Assembly: GCA_002344135.1 (NCBI GenBank) | Contig: DDTO01000011.1 | Location: 72,970-136,969, forward strand | Source: Chthonomonas sp. UBA2362 | GTDB lineage: Bacteria > Armatimonadota > Fimbriimonadia > Fimbriimonadales > Fimbriimonadaceae | Length of the DNA: 64,000 nt | Direction of reading: 5' to 3' | Shown: positions 61,243 through 64,000 of the stretch, piece by piece | How positions within the stretch are numbered: the stretch's first letter is position 1 | Layout of the letters: each line of letters begins with the position of its first letter | Notes under the pieces: model-generated | The model's input: the letters and a program-made list of their open reading frames with translations, nothing else | Told to the model about the DNA's origin: nothing | The model's database searches: none | Position numbers and translations under genes: made by a program

Positions 61243-62679
61243 ATGCGCTTACGCGCACTAGGAATGCTTATCATCGGTTGTTCGCTCGGAGCTAACGCCC
61301 AGTACCAAGTTACGTTTCTCGATGATACGGCCAACGGAGGCCAGGGCTACGGCGTCTCAGGCGGCCAACAAGTGGGAGTCGGTTTCACCGCTGCGGGCGA
61401 TCATGCGATGCTCTGGTATGGCTCGAAAGCGAGCCAAGTGGATCTGCATCCCGCCGGTTCAGTTAGTTCGTACGCATACGGCGTGGGTGGGGGCAAGCAA
61501 GTCGGATACTCACTGATAAGCGGGAATCCGAAGGCGATTCTGTGGAGTGGTAGCGCAGCCAGCGCCGTGAACCTGAGCCCCCCGGGAACGACCGCAAGTT
61601 ACGCGTTCGCGACCGATGGCGTACAGCAAGTCGGTAGCGCGCGGTCCCTCAGTACTCAACTCCGGGCCGTGTTGTGGAGTGGAACCGCTGCAAGCGCCGT
61701 CAGCCTTCATCCGCTCGGCGGCTACGTGACGAGTTCCGCCGAGGACTTGGATGGCGGCTATCAAGTCGGCTATGCGGCCGGCAGCGGACACATCTATGCT
61801 GGCGTTTGGCACGGCACATCCGCGTCCTTCGTCTCGATCGACCCGGCGGGAGCAACCTATTCCAGGGCTCGCGCACTTTCCGGTACTCAGGTGGTAGGCG
61901 AGGCAGCCGACTTCGGAGCCACGGGCACTCATGCCGTACTCTGGAGCAACTTTACTGCCGCGAGCGCGACCAACCTGAAGCCGGCTTGGCTCGATGGTTC
62001 TGACTACGCTTACGACACGAACGGAACGAGCCAGGTCGGGTGGGGAGTCGACGGTCTCGGCATTCACCACGCGATCCTCTGGCAGGGCACGGCGGCGTCG
62101 GCCTTCGACCTGAATACGACCTTGCCCGCTGGGGCGACCGGAGCCGAGGCTTGGTCGATCGATGAAGACGGCAACATCATGGGCACAACCTACTTCGGCA
62201 CCGTCCAGCGGGCGACGCTGTGGCGACCGATTTGCACGGTAACCGGTCAAGTGACGTTCGGCGACTTCGAGGGAGACCGAAGGCTGCATGCGCTGGTCTT
62301 CGAGATCCGCGATCCCGGCACGACCATCCCCTTGGAGACTCATACGGTCTATGGCGACGCCAGCGGGAACTACGCGTTCCAAGTGTCGCTGCGGGGCACG
62401 TACGACATCGCTTTGAAAGCAACCCACTGGCTCCGCACGGTTGCGAACAGCGTAGACACTCGAGGAGCGACGGTGAACCTCGACCTCGCCATTATCAACG
62501 GTGACGTGGACGGCGACAATGAGATCGCGATCGGCGACTATGCCCAGCTCTCGACAGCGTTCGGCACCGACCCCAATTCGCCGAATTGGAACGCGATGGC
62601 AGACCTGAACGGAGACGACGAAGTCACGATTGGTGACTACGCGATCCTCTCCAACAACTTCGGGATGATCGGCGACTAA
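61243..62679 (+). CDS. secreted HAF-repeat-like propeller with beta-sandwich and dockerin-like tail
   Basis: 478 residues; ATG preceded by a GAGGTGAGAAGG purine run. Signal peptide MRLRALGMLIIGCSLGANAQ. Residues 25-310 contain six to seven repeats of the type AVLWSGTAASAVSLHP followed by a gap and QQVGYA, matching the HAF-repeat (extracellular propeller) pattern. Then the shared beta-sandwich (ATHWLRTVA box) and dockerin-type loops DVDGDNEIAIGDYAQL and DLNGDDEVTIGDYAIL, ending NNFGMIGD. Confidence 0.82.
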   Translation: MRLRALGMLIIGCSLGANAQYQVTFLDDTANGGQGYGVSGGQQVGVGFTAAGDHAMLWYGSKASQVDLHPAGSVSSYAYGVGGGKQVGYSLISGNPKAILWSGSAASAVNLSPPGTTASYAFATDGVQQVGSARSLSTQLRAVLWSGTAASAVSLHPLGGYVTSSAEDLDGGYQVGYAAGSGHIYAGVWHGTSASFVSIDPAGATYSRARALSGTQVVGEAADFGATGTHAVLWSNFTAASATNLKPAWLDGSDYAYDTNGTSQVGWGVDGLGIHHAILWQGTAASAFDLNTTLPAGATGAEAWSIDEDGNIMGTTYFGTVQRATLWRPICTVTGQVTFGDFEGDRRLHALVFEIRDPGTTIPLETHTVYGDASGNYAFQVSLRGTYDIALKATHWLRTVANSVDTRGATVNLDLAIINGDVDGDNEIAIGDYAQLSTAFGTDPNSPNWNAMADLNGDDEVTIGDYAILSNNFGMIGD

Positions 62680-62715
62680 GTAGGCTCTAGGAAGGCCCGC
62701 GGACAGCCGGAGACC

Positions 62716-62747
62716 AAGAATCCCGCCAAGGGGCGGGATTCTTCTTA
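62716..62747 (+). terminator. terminator after the HAF-repeat gene
   Basis: AAGAATCCCGCC and GGCGGGATTCTT pair over 12 bases around a 4-base loop, followed by CTT. Confidence 0.7.
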
Positions 62748-62836
62748 AGTACCGGCGGATGTTGCTGGATTCCTAGCCGCTATTTGACGGGACGTCAGGT
62801 GATAGCATTCCAATCGAAACAAGCGCCCCCCACGCA

Positions 62837-63199
62837 TTATCGTGGCTGGAATAGTTCGATTCTGTTTCCCGAGGGGTCCTCGATAAGCACTTGAGAGCCT
62901 CCAGGCCCCGTAACCAGATCGCCGCTAAACCGAACACCGAGTTCCTGAAGTCTTGCAGCGAGGGGAGCCAGGTCCTCGACCTCGAGCACGATCCGGTTCC
63001 AGCCGCCAGGCTCGGGGAGGGAGCCATCCGGCATGGCGCGTGCCGCCGAAGTACCGGGACCGCTGAGCCACAGTTCGTCTTCGCGATAACGCACGATCGC
63101 AAACGCTGGGCCCCACTGTTCAACCACTTCGAACCCGAGAGTGTCGACATAAAATATCAACGACTCCGGAACGTCGCGAACCAAGTATCGGGTGGCCAC
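62837..63199 (-). CDS. VOC (glyoxalase/bleomycin-resistance) superfamily protein
   Basis: 120 residues, a paired beta-alpha-beta-beta-beta fold. Start ATRYLVRDVPESLIFYVDTLGFEVVEQWG and end LIEDPSGNRIELFQP are the usual VOC boxes, the latter with the C-terminal metal-ligand Glu. Substrate unknown; metal-dependent lyase, dioxygenase or binding protein are all possible. GTG start with CATAAT (63213-63208) eight bases upstream. Confidence 0.88.
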   Translation of the reverse strand: MATRYLVRDVPESLIFYVDTLGFEVVEQWGPAFAIVRYREDELWLSGPGTSAARAMPDGSLPEPGGWNRIVLEVEDLAPLAARLQELGVRFSGDLVTGPGGSQVLIEDPSGNRIELFQPR

Positions 63200-63207
63200 T
63201 GAGCTTG

Positions 63208-63213
63208 ATTATG
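63208..63213 (-). promoter_or_regulatory. -10 element (CATAAT) of the VOC gene
   Basis: CATAAT on the minus strand, eight bases before the GTG; no Shine-Dalgarno. Confidence 0.4.
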
Positions 63214-63377
63214 CTCGAGCCGAGAGTTCGGCGGCACGGCCAGGCGGGCACCTATCCAAAGGCACCTCTCTCTGGAAATGAGACTGTGGTCATATTGAGA
63301 GCCCGAACACTCATCGTCCTCGGTCTTACCGATCATCGCCATGCGGCGAAATCGAATCTAACGAAAGACAGAAACTC

Positions 63378-63866
63378 ATGCAACCAAAACTGAAAGCCAT
63401 CGCCATCCTGGGAGTGGTGCTCGCCGCCGCCGCCGTTCGGGCCGATGACGCCGTCCTTGGCTTCATCTCGATCGACCGAGGGTTCACCACCCGCGTCGAG
63501 TTGGAAACAATCCGGCACCCGGATGGCCGCTCCTTCCGCATCTTTGGCGGCAGCGCCGGATTTGCCTGGTCGGCACTTGCCGGCACCAGGGTTCCTCCCG
63601 CGGAGGTCCGCCAGCTTCGCATCATCATGCGGCTCAGAATGGGGTCGGGCGCGATGTTCCTCTCCCTCCAAAATGCTCGAACCGGGCAGTGGGAGCGCAT
63701 CCGCGCGATCACGCTGCCCACTGCCTCCCTGCAGTTTTACATCAGTCCTCTAACCGCCAACCCCGGTCGCTTTGTCGGCTCAGGTGGGAAAATCCGGTTC
63801 CGAGCGGAGTCGGTCGGCCCCGCCACGGCGTTCTTCGACTACCTCATGATCGCGGTGGATCGGTGA
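63378..63866 (+). CDS. small secreted protein, paralogue of the 44683 product
   Basis: 162 residues, signal peptide MQPKLKAIAILGVVLAAAAVRA. The beta-rich domain (VRQLRIIMRLRMGSG, LSLQNARTGQWERI, GGKIRFRAESVG, FDYLMIAVDR) follows the same strand order as the protein at 44683-45177, including the SG turn, the W after a polar turn and the closing hydrophobic strand. Function unknown. Confidence 0.65.
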   Translation: MQPKLKAIAILGVVLAAAAVRADDAVLGFISIDRGFTTRVELETIRHPDGRSFRIFGGSAGFAWSALAGTRVPPAEVRQLRIIMRLRMGSGAMFLSLQNARTGQWERIRAITLPTASLQFYISPLTANPGRFVGSGGKIRFRAESVGPATAFFDYLMIAVDR

Positions 63867-63915
63867 GGGTGGCATGCCGAGTAGTCCCACCGACGACGGG
63901 TCCCGCGAGGAACAA

Positions 63916-63942
63916 AAATCCTGCCCTTGCGAGGCAGGATTT
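63916..63942 (-). terminator. intrinsic terminator of the tRNA-Lys transcript
   Basis: AAATCCTGCC and GGCAGGATTT pair over 10 bases; on the minus strand the stem is followed by TTTTT-type sequence, directly downstream of the tRNA gene. It may also stop the convergent 63378 gene. Confidence 0.7.
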
Positions 63943-63955
63943 AGGTTCAAGATCG

Positions 63956-64000
63956 TGGTGGATCGTATAGGACTCGAACCTATGACCCGCTGATTAAGAG
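63956..64000 (-). tRNA. tRNA-Lys(CTT), 3' part only
   Basis: Minus strand: anticodon loop CTCTTAA (anticodon CTT), T-arm ATAGG-TTCGAGT-CCTAT, acceptor ACGATCC, discriminator A and an encoded CCA ending at 63956. The 5' half lies beyond the window. Confidence 0.9.

Overview
The window is high-GC bacterial DNA from what looks like a member of Armatimonadota, probably class Fimbriimonadia. This placement is inferred from several traits together: secreted proteins ending in dockerin-like repeats, a Planctomycetes-type PSCyt/DUF1549/DUF1553 protein, prepilin-derived proteins, a coenzyme B12-dependent ribonucleotide reductase, and many genes that lack a Shine-Dalgarno sequence and instead carry a -10 hexamer 5-9 bases before the start codon. 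A 16S gene or a marker-protein tree would be needed to confirm it. There is no phage, CRISPR array or classical IS transposase.

Layout. 0-6.7 kb: a 5'-truncated ALDH16-like aldehyde dehydrogenase, a small membrane protein, a YjfB-like protein, purA, a tyrosine-decarboxylase-like PLP enzyme and a cysteine-synthase homologue tightly coupled to nnrS. 6.8-13.3 kb: nnrS, a secreted PSCyt/DUF1549/DUF1553 protein, carA and a DUF3187 protein. 13.3-16.7 kb: nusA-ylxR-infB behind an extended -10 promoter and a leader terminator. 16.9-31.9 kb: acyl-CoA dehydrogenase, DAHP synthase, a secreted hydrolase, threonine dehydrogenase, PilZ, a UvrD/AddA-like helicase, a VanX-like dipeptidase, a TIGR01777 protein with an apparent AUC start, ubiX, a frameshifted small gene and an S15 peptidase. 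31.9-44.5 kb: a dockerin protein, nrdJ-nrdR with a promoter overlapped by two NrdR boxes, ndk, gatC-gatA, ftsY and a 1263-residue AAA-coiled-coil-WD40 protein.

44.6-46.9 kb is a repeat-rich island. A DUF559 (Vsr-like) nuclease gene sits between two inverted copies of a palindromic element, and two more copies of the element lie nearby.

46.9-57.7 kb is the most striking region. Two NarK-type nitrate/nitrite transporter genes bracket a decaheme MtrA/DmsE-like cytochrome, a candidate outer-membrane beta-barrel, an octaheme lipoprotein, ccmF, and two small heme/EF-hand proteins. This is the gene content of a porin-cytochrome extracellular electron conduit, embedded in a nitrate-transport locus. 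Both narK genes and the distant nnrS carry nearly the same 14-bp palindrome, ATGAC-N4-GTCAT, about 41-43 bases before the predicted transcription start. That is the class II position of an FNR/DNR-type activator, so the three genes probably form one nitrogen-oxide regulon.

57.9-64 kb: three secreted proteins sharing a beta-sandwich plus dockerin C-terminus, each followed by a strong hairpin, then a VOC protein, a small secreted protein, and the 3' half of a tRNA-Lys gene running in from the right edge.
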